Shown one piece after another: positions 52,840 to 61,724 of a stretch of 64,000 bases of DNA; the first letter of the stretch is position 1; each line of letters opens with the position of its first letter. The notes under the pieces were generated by a model. That model had not been told where the DNA came from. It did no database searches and saw only the letters and a program-made list of their open reading frames with translations. Made by a program: the position numbers and the translations under genes. The stretch comes from Novipirellula aureliae (lineage in GTDB: Bacteria > Planctomycetota > Planctomycetia > Pirellulales > Pirellulaceae), in contig NZ_SJPY01000003.1 in assembly GCF_007860185.1 (NCBI RefSeq), positions 124,001 to 188,000 of the forward strand, given 5' to 3'.

Positions 52840-53589
52840 ATGCTGTTCAACCTTTGCCCTCTCGATATCCTGCTTTTGCTGATTGGTTCGTTTGGAATTG
52901 GGTTCAGCAAAGCCGGGTTTCCTGGCGTTAGCATGCTGCACGTGGTGTTGTTTGCGAGTGTTTTCGAAGCCAAACTATCGACGGGCGTGCTCTTGCCCAT
53001 GCTCGTGATCGGCGATATCTGTGCGATCAAGTTTTTTGGTCGCAAGGCGGATTGGAAACATGTTCGGCGTCTACTACCACCAACGCTCGTTGGCATCGTC
53101 ACAGGATGGGCGATGATGGGGTTGCTCGATGATGGCAAGTTTCGTGCGCTAGTTGGCGGCATTATTTTGACGCTGACAATGGTCCAAATCATTCGGAGTT
53201 GGCGGCCCTCGGCTTTTGAACACGTGCCCCACCAAGCATGGTTCGCAATCGTCTTGGGACTGCTCGCTGGGATGACAACGATGTTGGCGAATGCGGCTGG
53301 GCCAGTGGTGGCGCTCTATCTGCTGGCTGTCAATCTGCCGAAATGGGAATTAATCGGCAGCAGTGCATGGCTGTTCTTTGTGCTCAACGTTATCAAATTG
53401 CCGCTTAGTTTTAGCTTGGGACTGATTACGCCTAGCACCCTTTTGATCGGTGCCGTTTTCTCGGCCGCCATCCCCATCGGCATGATGTCGGGACGTTGGC
53501 TGGTCAGCCGCGTGCCACAAGTCTGGTTCAACAGTATCTTGCTGGCCTTTACTGCCATCGCCGCTTGCCGACTGCTTGGCCTGTTTTAA
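52840..53589 (+). CDS. TauE/SafE-family membrane exporter
   Basis: 249 aa from ATG 52840; a TTG lies directly upstream. Seven or eight hydrophobic helices with the family's duplicated pattern: LLLLIGSFGIGFSKAGFPGV near the start and LLAGMTTMLANAAGPVVALY in the second half, the latter matching the conserved G-x3-N-x2-GP block. Members move small anions such as sulfite, sulfoacetate or taurine-derived compounds. The substrate cannot be assigned here. Sulfatases lie 6-9 kb away, so a link to sulfur metabolism is possible but not supported by gene adjacency. It converges with hemW across a tandem-hairpin repeat. Confidence 0.87.
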   Translation: MLFNLCPLDILLLLIGSFGIGFSKAGFPGVSMLHVVLFASVFEAKLSTGVLLPMLVIGDICAIKFFGRKADWKHVRRLLPPTLVGIVTGWAMMGLLDDGKFRALVGGIILTLTMVQIIRSWRPSAFEHVPHQAWFAIVLGLLAGMTTMLANAAGPVVALYLLAVNLPKWELIGSSAWLFFVLNVIKLPLSFSLGLITPSTLLIGAVFSAAIPIGMMSGRWLVSRVPQVWFNSILLAFTAIAACRLLGLF

Positions 53590-53620
53590 TGAGGACGTAG
53601 CCGAGAGTCGTAAGAAATTT

Positions 53621-53779
53621 GGCGTCTCGGAGAGACGCCTCTACTGGATACTTGGCGTCTCGGAGAGACGCCGCTACTGGATACTTGCCGTCTCGGAGAG
53701 ACGCCGCTACTGGATACTTGCCGTCTCGGAGAGACGCCGCTACTGGATACTTGGCGTCTCGGAGAGACGTTGTTACTTA
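53621..53779 (+). repeat. 33-bp tandem repeat of hairpins, 4.8 copies
   Basis: The unit starts ggcgtctcggagagacgcc, then about 14 bases to the next. Copies begin at 53621, 53654, 53687, 53720 and 53753. Each contains an 8-bp perfect stem (ggcgtctc/gagacgcc). It lies between convergent genes and overlaps the hemW stop codon by three bases. Confidence 0.95.
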
Positions 53780-54922
53780 CGAAAGCAAATCGGAGGCAAC
53801 GGTGTCGGCGAACAAGATTCCTTTCTCCGTCAAACGCAGCCGATCCCCGATCCGCTCGATCAAATCCATTTCCAACGACCGCGTGATCGCTGAATCACAC
53901 CGAGCCCAAAGATCGATTTCGGTTTCAATGCTTAACTGAGTCAAGTCGATGCCGCGGAGCATGCGGATACCGAATGCCGCCCGTTCGCGTGCGTACTGGA
54001 TCGGCGTAATCAACTCGGATTCTGCGTTGGGCGATCGACCACTTTCGATACGGCTTAAATAGGTGGTCGGACTGCGGTGGTTCACCTCGCGGCGGCCCGC
54101 TACAAACCGTGCAGCTCCCGGGCCCGCAGCGAACCATCCACGACCTTCCCAATAGCGAATATTGTGCTGGCTCTCGTATCCGTCAAAGGCGAAGTTCGAT
54201 ATCTCGTAATGCTTGAAGTGGTGATCACGTGTTATTTGGCGGGTCAACTCGTACATCTCCAATTCCGAATTCTCATCAAGAGAGTTTAGCTTCCCGTGCA
54301 TTCGCCGGCTCCAAAACGACGTCCCTTTTTCAAAGGTCAGAGCGTACGCCGACAGATGCTTGATCGGCAGCCCGAGAGCCGTCCGCAGATCATCGCGCCA
54401 ACCTTCGACCGTTTCACCAGGCGCCGCAAAGATCAAGTCAATCGAGACATTTTCGATCCTTGCGGCTGACGACGCGATCGCCTGCATCGCCTCGCTACGA
54501 CGATGGCCCCGCTGGAGTAATTTGAGTTTCTCACTTTGAAATGACTGGACCCCAAGACTGATTCGGTTGACTCCAAATTCAACAAGCAGATCCAACTTCT
54601 CGGAATCGATGTCTTCGGGATTCGCTTCGACACTCCACTCGATGCCCTCGACAAACCGAAAACGTCGTTGCAATAAACTCAACAGCTTGCTCAGTTCAGC
54701 AGTGGGTAGATGCGTCGGTGTTCCTCCGCCAATAAACAGCGTATCGATTTCGGGACATTCCAACAGCGACAATTCGCGGTCGACGGCCGCGATAAAACGA
54801 CCGATCAAGTCATCACGGCCTGCGATCACGCTAAAGTTGCAATAGCCACATCGATGGCGGCAAAAGGGGACGTGGACGTAGGCGGCGCGGGGCGTCGGCC
54901 AAAAACTTGAATCGATCGTCAT
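53777..54922 (-). CDS. hemW: radical SAM heme chaperone HemW
   Basis: 381 aa from the ATG at 54922, which overlaps the preceding gene's TGA in ATGA. A CRHRCGYC motif (C21, C25, C28) binds the 4Fe-4S cluster and SAM, and FIGGGTPTHL follows. The heme-binding HNxxYW motif is present (SQHNIRYWEGRGW), which favours HemW over oxygen-independent coproporphyrinogen oxidase HemN. HemW delivers heme to respiratory enzymes. It is the last gene of an apparent scpA-MBL-hemW operon. The stop lies in a tandem repeat, so the last few residues may have been altered. Confidence 0.9.
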   Translation of the reverse strand: MTIDSSFWPTPRAAYVHVPFCRHRCGYCNFSVIAGRDDLIGRFIAAVDRELSLLECPEIDTLFIGGGTPTHLPTAELSKLLSLLQRRFRFVEGIEWSVEANPEDIDSEKLDLLVEFGVNRISLGVQSFQSEKLKLLQRGHRRSEAMQAIASSAARIENVSIDLIFAAPGETVEGWRDDLRTALGLPIKHLSAYALTFEKGTSFWSRRMHGKLNSLDENSELEMYELTRQITRDHHFKHYEISNFAFDGYESQHNIRYWEGRGWFAAGPGAARFVAGRREVNHRSPTTYLSRIESGRSPNAESELITPIQYARERAAFGIRMLRGIDLTQLSIETEIDLWARCDSAITRSLEMDLIERIGDRLRLTEKGILFADTVASDLLS

Positions 54923-55758
54923 ATCCAAAGTTTCATTCGTCCACCCAACATTTCTGGCATCACTTTATGGACGAGTCGCTTGACTTGCACGTCGCTGTAC
55001 CGAGTGCTTAGATGCGAGGCAATGATTAACTCGTTTTTGAACAAATCGGCACGCTTCCTATAATCGTCAATGTGCATGTGCCCGTGCTTATGAATTTTCT
55101 CTTTGCGGTGCTCCGGTGCAACAAATGTCATTTCACTGACCAGAATTTTTGCATCGAAAAAAACGGGATTGTTGTCCAGACCGGGGGGGGAGGTATCGCC
55201 CGTATAAGCGAACATCGGGACTCGCGTTTCATCGGTGATCGCAGTCCCAGACAGCTTCAATTCACGGATTTGATTGCCATCAAACCCCTGAAATTCAGGT
55301 TTCAGCTTATGACGTTTTTGGTGAATGACAAAACCGAGCGAATCGATGGTGTGACGAGTCGGCAAAGCGGTGACGACATACTCGCGGCTGATCGGCGTCT
55401 CATCGCCAGGCAATAGCCCGATCAGTTCGCATGGCATTGCGCCACGGTCGAGTCGTTTGAACATTTGCAGCATATCCCAAGCCGTATCGACAGCAGAATC
55501 AGGCAAATAGATCACTGGTGGATCCATTTTCATCATCCGCCGCCGCGATACGTAGGCAGGCAGGGCTGCGATGTGATCGAGATGGGTGTGCGAGATAAAC
55601 ATGGTGGAAGTGCCCATGAAATCCCAAGGTTGGATGCCACAATCGAACAAGACCTTTAATTCATTGACTCGCCAACAGGTTTGCACCGCGGCACGCGAGT
55701 ACCCTTCGACGGTCAAGCCATCGTGATGATGAGACAGGAGGGGAACGTTTTCAACCAT
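54919..55758 (-). CDS. metallo-beta-lactamase fold hydrolase, RNase Z-like
   Basis: 279 aa. Metal site HTHLDH (H57, H59, D61, H62), later LPTRHTIDSLGFVI, FAYTGDTSP with a metal-binding aspartate, and a late ASHLSTRY histidine. The fold and spacing resemble ribonuclease Z and related nucleases, which process tRNA 3' ends, but a full exosite arm is not evident and other MBL hydrolases are possible. Since the tRNAs in this window lack an encoded CCA, an RNase Z is expected somewhere in the genome. It overlaps hemW by 4 bases and follows scpA by 54 bases. Confidence 0.85.
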   Translation of the reverse strand: MVENVPLLSHHHDGLTVEGYSRAAVQTCWRVNELKVLFDCGIQPWDFMGTSTMFISHTHLDHIAALPAYVSRRRMMKMDPPVIYLPDSAVDTAWDMLQMFKRLDRGAMPCELIGLLPGDETPISREYVVTALPTRHTIDSLGFVIHQKRHKLKPEFQGFDGNQIRELKLSGTAITDETRVPMFAYTGDTSPPGLDNNPVFFDAKILVSEMTFVAPEHRKEKIHKHGHMHIDDYRKRADLFKNELIIASHLSTRYSDVQVKRLVHKVMPEMLGGRMKLWI

Positions 55759-55769
55759 GAAAAGAAAGA

Positions 55770-55807
55770 GAGTGAAATCTGAAGTTTGAAATTTGAAATT
55801 TAAAATC
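55770..55807 (+). repeat. A/T-rich simple repeat
   Basis: A short run of gaaattt-like units (tgaaatctgaagtttgaaat and continuing) between scpA and the MBL gene. No stem is evident. Confidence 0.5.
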
Positions 55808-55812
55808 TGACG

Positions 55813-56628
55813 TTATCGCATCCGGATCGGCATGTTGCTTGATTCGATCTTTTCGGCTCCGTAATTATCGACTTCGTTGACATCGAGCTTGTCGCGGTAG
55901 TCTGCGGTGCGAACGACAACGATATCGCCAAACTCGTCCTGCTCGACCGCTGCACCGTGGTGCCGCGTCAGTTCAAGAGTGGCCAAGAACCATCCAATCA
56001 GTGAAGATTTGTGGATGCCCCCCTTGACCAAATCCATGAGTGTGATCTGAGGACTTTCACGCAGTCGGCTGTGGATTTCTTGCATATAAACATGAATCGG
56101 CGTATCGTCATAGATGACTTGCGTGACAGGCGGTCCAGCGGATTCTCTCATAATTCGGCCAAACGCACTGACCAGATCCCAGATTTCCAAATCCACAATC
56201 GGTTGGTCGCCTGGATCGATTCGCCGGGTTGGCAAATCGTCGCTCATCCGCTCGAAGCGTTGTTGCCAACGCTGGCCCATTTCATCCAAAATGGCTGCAG
56301 CGTCTCGGATTTCTTTGTACTGAAGCAATCGTTCGATGATTTCCGATTGTTCGTCTAGAATCTCCTCTTCTTCGTTTTCTTCAACAATCTTTGGCAAGAC
56401 CGCCAAACTTTTCATCTCCACCAAGGTGCTGGCCAAGTCAATGAAATCGCTGACGTCACCGAGTATTTCACTCAGATCGAGTTGTTGAAGAATTTCGAGA
56501 TATTCCAGGTATTGCTCGATAATCTTCGCCAACGACATTTCTGACAAAGAGACTTCTTGCCGCCTTACCAAATACAGAAGCAAGTCCAACGGCCCACGGT
56601 ATGCGGGCAATTCGATTCGAAAGCTCAT
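55813..56628 (-). CDS. scpA: segregation and condensation protein A
   Basis: 271 aa. ScpA is the kleisin that, with ScpB and SMC, organises and segregates the chromosome. The N-terminus is diagnostic: YRGPLDLLLYLVRRQEVSLS, then IIEQYLEYLEILQQLDLSEI and DLASTLVEMKSLAVLPK. A negatively charged middle (ENEEEEILDEQSEIIERLL) and a C-terminal winged-helix-like end (VKGGIHKSSLIGWFLATLEL) fit the family. scpB is not adjacent, unlike in many bacteria. It is the probable first gene of the operon with the MBL hydrolase and hemW. Confidence 0.93.
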   Translation of the reverse strand: MSFRIELPAYRGPLDLLLYLVRRQEVSLSEMSLAKIIEQYLEYLEILQQLDLSEILGDVSDFIDLASTLVEMKSLAVLPKIVEENEEEEILDEQSEIIERLLQYKEIRDAAAILDEMGQRWQQRFERMSDDLPTRRIDPGDQPIVDLEIWDLVSAFGRIMRESAGPPVTQVIYDDTPIHVYMQEIHSRLRESPQITLMDLVKGGIHKSSLIGWFLATLELTRHHGAAVEQDEFGDIVVVRTADYRDKLDVNEVDNYGAEKIESSNMPIRMR

Positions 56629-57028
56629 TGGAATTGATTTTGGGGGAAATGGGTAGTGAGGCGGATTCGGCTTAGGCTTGCAGATACCGGGTCTCTCGTC
56701 GGTCGACCCAGCCTATGAGTATACCAACAACTTGCCGAATTCGACGACATGCCTACCGTTTGCTGCCCCACTTTTATTACAACTACGAAGTTTTACCCGT
56801 GCAGATGACGCCCCCCAGGGTTACTGTGTCGCTCGCGCACGGACCGACACGCCGCTGAGCGAACGCTTGCTTTCGAACGTTCCTAAACGTGGAGCAATGA
56901 CCAAGAGTCAGCCGACCAGGTATGGATAGGCGGAGGAAAACGCGAAAACCACATGACTTCCCAACGCATGGTTTTTACGGGTATAACGGGAAAAAACGCT
57001 ATCCATTTCTTCGACAAAAAGCTTATCG
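56629..57028. other. 400-bp gap between divergent scpA and eboE
   Basis: It should hold promoters for both directions. I see no clear -35/-10 pair and no supported gene. An open frame at 56678-56929 has no recognisable content. Confidence 0.4.
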
Positions 57029-58252
57029 ATGTCTTTTACGATCGGATATTGCACGAACATTCACGCCGGTGTTGATCGGGCGGCGATTCGTGAAAATCTT
57101 CAGAAATACTCGACGGCGGTTTATCAAAATTTGACAGGCGATCAACCGCTTCCGATCGGGTTGTGGTTGCCCGCCAAAGCTGCTGGCGAATTAGCCGGAA
57201 ACGGGCCCGAGACAAGCAATCCCGAAACGACAGAACTGAAACAGTTCATGGCATCTCGGCATCTCGAAGCATACACGATCAACGGATTCCCTTACGACAA
57301 CTTCCATCAGCCGGTGGTCAAGCACGGCGTTTACGAGCCCGCGTGGTGGGACGATCGCCGGTTGACCTACACGAAACAACTCGCCTGCATATTGATCGAT
57401 CTACTTCCCGATTCACAGACGACCGGGACACAACGGCTTGGGACGATTAGCACGCTGCCCATTGGATGGCGATCATCGGCGGTGACCGCAAAACAACTTG
57501 AAGACGCTGGCAAGAACCTTCGCTCGCTTGCCGATTTCCTGCAGTCACTCGAATCTCGCACTGGATCTCGGATCGTCGTGGCGCTGGAACCGGAACCGGG
57601 TTGCCTGCTCGAAACAACAAAAGATGTAAAGGACTGGTTTGAGACGCAATTGCCCGACGCTGTTCATCGTCGACACTTATCCGTTTGTCACGACATTTGT
57701 CACTCCGCGGTGATGATGGAATCGCAAACAAGTGTGCTCAACGGGTATGGTGAGGCAGGCATCGAGATTGGAAAAGTACAGGTCAGCAACGCGGTGGTTG
57801 CCGATTGGGATTCGATGGCGATGGGTCGACGGCGTGAAGCGATCGAGCAATTAGCGGAATTCGCCGAAGACCGTTACTTGCATCAAACCGGATGCGAAAA
57901 GGCGGACGGATCGTTCGAGCTAGTCGAGGATCTGCCGGCGCTGCTTCGCCGCGTTCGATCGAAGGGCGATCCGGTCGATGGCGATTTGCGTTGGGTCGTG
58001 CATTTCCACGTACCGATTTTCCTAGAACGCTTTGGACACCTGTCGACCAGCCAAGCGGATGTTTACGAATGCATCGAGTTGTTACAGAAAAACGAATCCG
58101 CAAGTTCGAAAACGTTTCATTTTTCGGGGCATATCGAAATCGAGACTTATGCGTGGTCGGTCCTGCCGCCTGCGATGCGGAAACGCGAACTGGCCCAAGA
58201 CATCGCTGCGGAAATCGGTTGGCTCCGCAAAGAGATGGCGGCCCAGTTGTGA
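57029..58252 (+). CDS. eboE: EboE-like TIM-barrel protein (metabolite traffic family)
   Basis: 407 aa. The sequence follows the xylose-isomerase-like TIM barrel of EboE: GYCTNIHAGVD at the start, IGLWLPAKAAGEL, EAYTINGFPYDNFHQPVVKH, VYEPAWWDDRRLTYTKQLAC, GTISTLPIGW, VALEPEPGCLL and a late HVPIFLERFGHL. EboE is one protein of the ebo cluster, which in other bacteria is linked to moving secondary metabolite precursors out of the cytoplasm. No other ebo genes (A, B, C, D, F) are next to it here. The assignment rests on motif resemblance only. Its biochemical activity is unknown. Confidence 0.72.
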   Translation: MSFTIGYCTNIHAGVDRAAIRENLQKYSTAVYQNLTGDQPLPIGLWLPAKAAGELAGNGPETSNPETTELKQFMASRHLEAYTINGFPYDNFHQPVVKHGVYEPAWWDDRRLTYTKQLACILIDLLPDSQTTGTQRLGTISTLPIGWRSSAVTAKQLEDAGKNLRSLADFLQSLESRTGSRIVVALEPEPGCLLETTKDVKDWFETQLPDAVHRRHLSVCHDICHSAVMMESQTSVLNGYGEAGIEIGKVQVSNAVVADWDSMAMGRRREAIEQLAEFAEDRYLHQTGCEKADGSFELVEDLPALLRRVRSKGDPVDGDLRWVVHFHVPIFLERFGHLSTSQADVYECIELLQKNESASSKTFHFSGHIEIETYAWSVLPPAMRKRELAQDIAAEIGWLRKEMAAQL

Positions 58253-58346
58253 GTTGCAAGCACAGGTCTATCGGGATGGGGAAGGAGCATTGCGGTAAAA
58301 ATTCACGGGGCTTTCACACGACCACTCGGGGCGGTAACATTCTTTT

Positions 58347-58712
58347 ATGACTGAAGAAATACTAAACAAACGACGTCGATTACTCCGTAATTTGGTCGTC
58401 ATGGCCGTTGCCGATGGGTCACTTGGGGAACGGGAAGTCAATTTGGTCGCCGATCGCTGTTTAGCGCTTGGTTTGAACGAGGACGATTTGCGGCAAGCGA
58501 TCGAATTCGGACTCGGTGATGACGCTGCTTTGGAGTTGCCCGCTGAGCAAACCGAGCGAGAAGCCCTCCTCGAGGAGTTGGTCCGCGTGATGGCTGCCGA
58601 CGCTCAAATGGAAGAATCGGAAAAACGACTCTTCGCTCTTGCCGCAGTGATGATGGATTTGACTCGAGAAGACGTCGACCGAATCATCGACAAAACAATC
58701 AATACTCCATAG
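58347..58712 (+). CDS. TerB-like helical protein
   Basis: 121 aa, all helical and acidic. It shows the TerB-like pattern: NLVVMAVADGSLGEREVNLV and, repeated, ELVRVMAADAQMEESEKRLF, each with the acidic D(G/A)..-E motif that binds metal in TerB. The ATG is at 58347. TerB proteins occur in stress and tellurite clusters but also alone. Nothing else of a ter system is nearby. It is the first of three closely spaced genes (25 bases to coaB), so a common operon with coaB and pyrD is likely, for unclear reasons. Confidence 0.8.
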   Translation: MTEEILNKRRRLLRNLVVMAVADGSLGEREVNLVADRCLALGLNEDDLRQAIEFGLGDDAALELPAEQTEREALLEELVRVMAADAQMEESEKRLFALAAVMMDLTREDVDRIIDKTINTP

Positions 58713-58737
58713 AAACATCTCACCGATAGGGCTGTTC

Positions 58738-59388
58738 GTGTCCCGCATCTTGATCACTTCCGGTCCGACCCGCCAATACCTCGACCCGGTTCGCTACCTC
58801 ACGAACGCATCGAGTGGAAGAATGGGCTCTGCCTTGGCGGCCGCCGCCATCGCCGAAGGGCACCAAGTCGTCATCGTTTCGGGCCCCGTCAGTGTCGCGT
58901 ATCCAGCCGCGGCCGAGATCATCAACGTCGAAACGACCGATGAAATGTTGACAGCCTCCATGTCTGCATTTGAGTCGTGCGACGGAGCGATCGGTGCCGC
59001 TGCCCCGTGCGATTACATGCCGCGCTTCATCCAAACGCAAAAGATTGCCAAAACAGGCGATGCATTGCAACTTGAGTTGATTGAAACGGCCGACGTCGTT
59101 GCCATGCTTGGCCAACGAAAAAAACAAGGCCAATGGGTCGTCGGCTTTGCCCTGGAAACCGAAGACCGTCGATTTCGAGCCACCGTGAAACTACAAAAAA
59201 AATGCTGCGATTGGATCGTCAGCAATGGTCCTCAAGCGATCGATTCGGATCAAAACGACATTGAACTTCTAAATCGTCACGGCGACGTCATTTTAACCGT
59301 GCAAGGAACGAAGGAGCAGGTCGCCACCGAGTTGATGAAGAAAATTAGCGAGCAATTACCGGATGAGAAATTAGATGTCAAGCGATGA
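58738..59388 (+). CDS. coaB: phosphopantothenate-cysteine ligase, stand-alone CoaB
   Basis: 216 aa with a GTG start. RILITSGPTRQYLDPVRYLT and NASSGRMGSALA form the nucleotide-binding start of the CoaB domain; AAAPCDYMPRF and VGFALETEDR are further CoaB blocks. The usual bacterial protein fuses CoaC (decarboxylase) in front of CoaB; here only CoaB is present, so the decarboxylase must be elsewhere. It joins cysteine to 4'-phosphopantothenate in coenzyme A synthesis. The 3' end overlaps pyrD by 14 bases. Confidence 0.88.
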   Translation: MSRILITSGPTRQYLDPVRYLTNASSGRMGSALAAAAIAEGHQVVIVSGPVSVAYPAAAEIINVETTDEMLTASMSAFESCDGAIGAAAPCDYMPRFIQTQKIAKTGDALQLELIETADVVAMLGQRKKQGQWVVGFALETEDRRFRATVKLQKKCCDWIVSNGPQAIDSDQNDIELLNRHGDVILTVQGTKEQVATELMKKISEQLPDEKLDVKR

Positions 59389-60292
59389 AATGCTGTCAAC
59401 CAAGCTGGGCCGGCTGACCTTAAAAAACCCGATCATGGTCGCATCCGGTACGTTTGGGTACGCCCGCGAAATGGAAAAAGTCGTCGACGTGCCACGACTT
59501 GGGGCAGTGTTGCCAAAAACGATCACAGCAGAACCGCGTATCGGAAATGCTCCATGGCGAACGGTTGAAACCACCGCAGGACTGCTCAACGCGATCGGCT
59601 TAGACAATGACGGCGTCGATGCGTTTTTGAAGCACCACTTGCCCTATTTACGGTCGCTGCAGACAGCGGTCGTGGTTAGCGTGGCGGGACGAACCAAAGA
59701 TGAATTTGTTGCATTGGCCGAGCGTGTCGGAAATGAACCAGGCGTTTCGGCGATTGAGCTGAACCTGTCCTGTCCCAACGTTAGCGGTGGTGTGGACTTT
59801 GGCACCAATGCGGTTTCATGCCGCGACGTTGTTCAATCGACTCGCGAAGCTTGCAAAGTACCAATCCTTGCCAAACTAACCCCCAATGTCACCCGCATCG
59901 CTGATGTCGCAAAGGCTGCTGCCGATGGTGGGGCCGATGCGGTTTGTTTGATCAATACCGTGTTAGGAATGGCGGTCGATTGGCGAAACAAGAAACCCAT
60001 GCTGGGCAATGGGATGGGAGGTTTGAGTGGGCCTGCGATAAAGCCCATCGCAATTCGCTGTGTTTATCAGGTCGCTTCGTCGGTCGACATCGCAATCGTA
60101 GGGATCGGAGGCATTGCGACGATCGATGACGTCATGGAATTCTTGGTAGCTGGAGCAAGCGCGATTCAAATAGGGACTGCGAACTATTACGACCCCACGG
60201 TATCGACCCGAATGATTGACGCCTTGCCAGCGGCGCTTCGCGAGTGCCATGCCGATCGTGTTTCTGACGTTATCGGTTCGCTTAGGGTGTAG
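59375..60292 (+). CDS. pyrD: dihydroorotate dehydrogenase, class 1B
   Basis: 305 aa. It oxidises dihydroorotate to orotate in pyrimidine synthesis. NPIMVASGTFGYAREME binds FMN; ELNLSCPNVSGGVDFG holds the catalytic cysteine (C133), typical of class 1; CLINTVLGMAVD, GMGGLSGPAIKPIA and IVGIGGIATIDDVMEFL complete the barrel. The cysteine base and 'GTFGY' indicate class 1B, which works with an FeS/FAD subunit (PyrK) that I do not see here. The ATG at 59375 lies inside the end of coaB. Confidence 0.93.
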   Translation: MSSDEMLSTKLGRLTLKNPIMVASGTFGYAREMEKVVDVPRLGAVLPKTITAEPRIGNAPWRTVETTAGLLNAIGLDNDGVDAFLKHHLPYLRSLQTAVVVSVAGRTKDEFVALAERVGNEPGVSAIELNLSCPNVSGGVDFGTNAVSCRDVVQSTREACKVPILAKLTPNVTRIADVAKAAADGGADAVCLINTVLGMAVDWRNKKPMLGNGMGGLSGPAIKPIAIRCVYQVASSVDIAIVGIGGIATIDDVMEFLVAGASAIQIGTANYYDPTVSTRMIDALPAALRECHADRVSDVIGSLRV

Positions 60293-61017
60293 GGTGTAGG
60301 GCGGACCGTCCCGGGGGGATCGAAACGAGCGTTTCGGGTGTCTTCAGGCCAGCGAGGATGTGATTTTTAGATGCCGGGCTACATCACGGCATCCACCGAA
60401 GTGAAAGTCGCCAAGACATTCGGCTTTGGGACCTGTTTTTCCGCGTTGCCGATAACTCTTGGCAATTTTCCGCCACAATGCTTCCGGTCGTTTCGCATTT
60501 GACCGCGTGGGGGGCAGCAGCATCCGACGTGTTTTGCCGTCGCGAACGCGCGGCCCGACTGGCACACGGTTTACCGTTTCACGGTTTGAGGCGGGCAAGC
60601 GATCGCGGAAAAATTTCCAGTTTGGCTCAAGTCTTTGGAAAAACGCCCTTGCGATTTGGATAGGGGCTTTGCTAACCTTCGCCGGAACCTTGTTTTAGGA
60701 AAATGTGACTCATTGAGCGATGATTCGACTGGAGTTTCGGCGGTATGTGGGACGATGTAATCAATGTTTCCGCCCGCTACGCGCTGAAAAAGTCTCTTTT
60801 TTCGCTATATGGATTGCATCCTGGGACAAGGATTGCGGCGCTGACGACCGAAGCGGAAATGGTCACGATCGAAAGTTTTCAAGGATGAGAGCAATCGATT
60901 CGGCCCGGTCAATTACCGCGCTTTCGCATCTATCAAACCGTGCCACGGCGACTCGATCGTTTTCGAGTTACGGTGGTTTGATAGAAGTCACTCGTCCCGA
61001 TTGGGAGCAATCAAACT
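60293..61017. other. 725-bp gap, no supported gene
   Basis: A degenerate copy of the AGTCGCCAAGAC hairpin family is at 60403-60475 (gaaagtcgccaagacattcgg, then cttggcaattttccgccac). Open frames on the plus strand (60459-60698, 60720-61142) have Arg/Ser-rich translations and no motif. The last part carries the ribosome binding site of the FlgM-like gene (gggag about 10 bases before the ATG at 61018). Confidence 0.5.
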
Positions 61018-61314
61018 ATGCAAATTTATGGCCCTTTTCGTCTTTCTGCTTCTCAAAACGCTGGCGGAGCTCAACGATCATCGGCTCAAGCCCCACAGCA
61101 ACTAACGGCGCAAAAAGCTTCCGCACCAGTCGATCAGCTTGATCTCAGCAGCGCGGCTTCGGGCGTCAATCGTCTCGAAGGCACGTCCCCCGGTAGTGGT
61201 GAGATTCGAATCGACAAGGTTGCCGATTTGAGAAGGCAAATTGCCAGTGGCAGCTATGACACACCTGAGAAAATGGAAGCTGCCTTTGATCGCATGTTGG
61301 ACCAATTCGCTTAA
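61018..61314 (+). CDS. flgM: FlgM-like anti-sigma-28 factor
   Basis: 98 aa. The first half is Ala/Ser/Gln-rich and probably disordered. The second half matches the FlgM sigma-binding helices: GEIRIDKVADLRRQIASGSY followed by DTPEKMEAAFDRMLDQFA. FlgM holds the flagellar sigma factor FliA inactive until the hook is built. No flagellar gene lies nearby, as is common for scattered planctomycete flagellar genes. The ribosome binding site gggag precedes the ATG. Confidence 0.8.
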   Translation: MQIYGPFRLSASQNAGGAQRSSAQAPQQLTAQKASAPVDQLDLSSAASGVNRLEGTSPGSGEIRIDKVADLRRQIASGSYDTPEKMEAAFDRMLDQFA

Positions 61315-61553
61315 GCCGGCTTTGCCGTGGATGGCGATCCGTTCTCCGAGCCGATAGCGTCCACCGCTGGGCTCAGGTCCACTTGCGTTCTCCTCCCCCA
61401 GGCGAGGTTGCTTTCCACTCGGAGAGCAGCGTGGTAGTCGCTGAAAGCTTATCTAAAACGCTAGGATAACGAATGTGGCATCGTTGGCTTTTTCGCGTCG
61501 TTGGTGTATCTTTGAGGGTCGTCTAGCTGTTCGCCCTAACGATCACTTGGAGA

Positions 61554-61603
61554 GTGGATTTTGTTAAAGATCCAGGTCGCTCAGGATTTTTAGCAGGATC
61601 CAC
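61554..61603. repeat. dispersed GGATC inverted repeat, copy 2
   Basis: gtggattttgttaaagatcc at the left and aggatttttagcaggatcca at the right resemble the element at 52633-52682 in sequence and layout. It lies in the 410-bp gap between the flgM-like gene and fur; the rest of that gap shows nothing. Confidence 0.7.
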
Positions 61604-61724
61604 CACCACCTTCCCGAGGACTTAACAACGGCGTGGGGCGAGCCTAGACGAATGATTGGGCGTCGGCCCGAAGCCAAGGTCGCATTGGGGGCCTACTCCG
61701 TGATTTGTCAAATGGTTGATAATT

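Noticed and set aside
53576-53893. 105-aa open frame with 11-residue repeats
   Set aside because: It is the translation of the 33-bp hairpin array and runs into hemW on the other strand.
60555-60575. TGGCAC with later TT as a sigma-54 promoter for the flgM-like gene
   Set aside because: The -12 element is poor and it is 450 bases from the gene.
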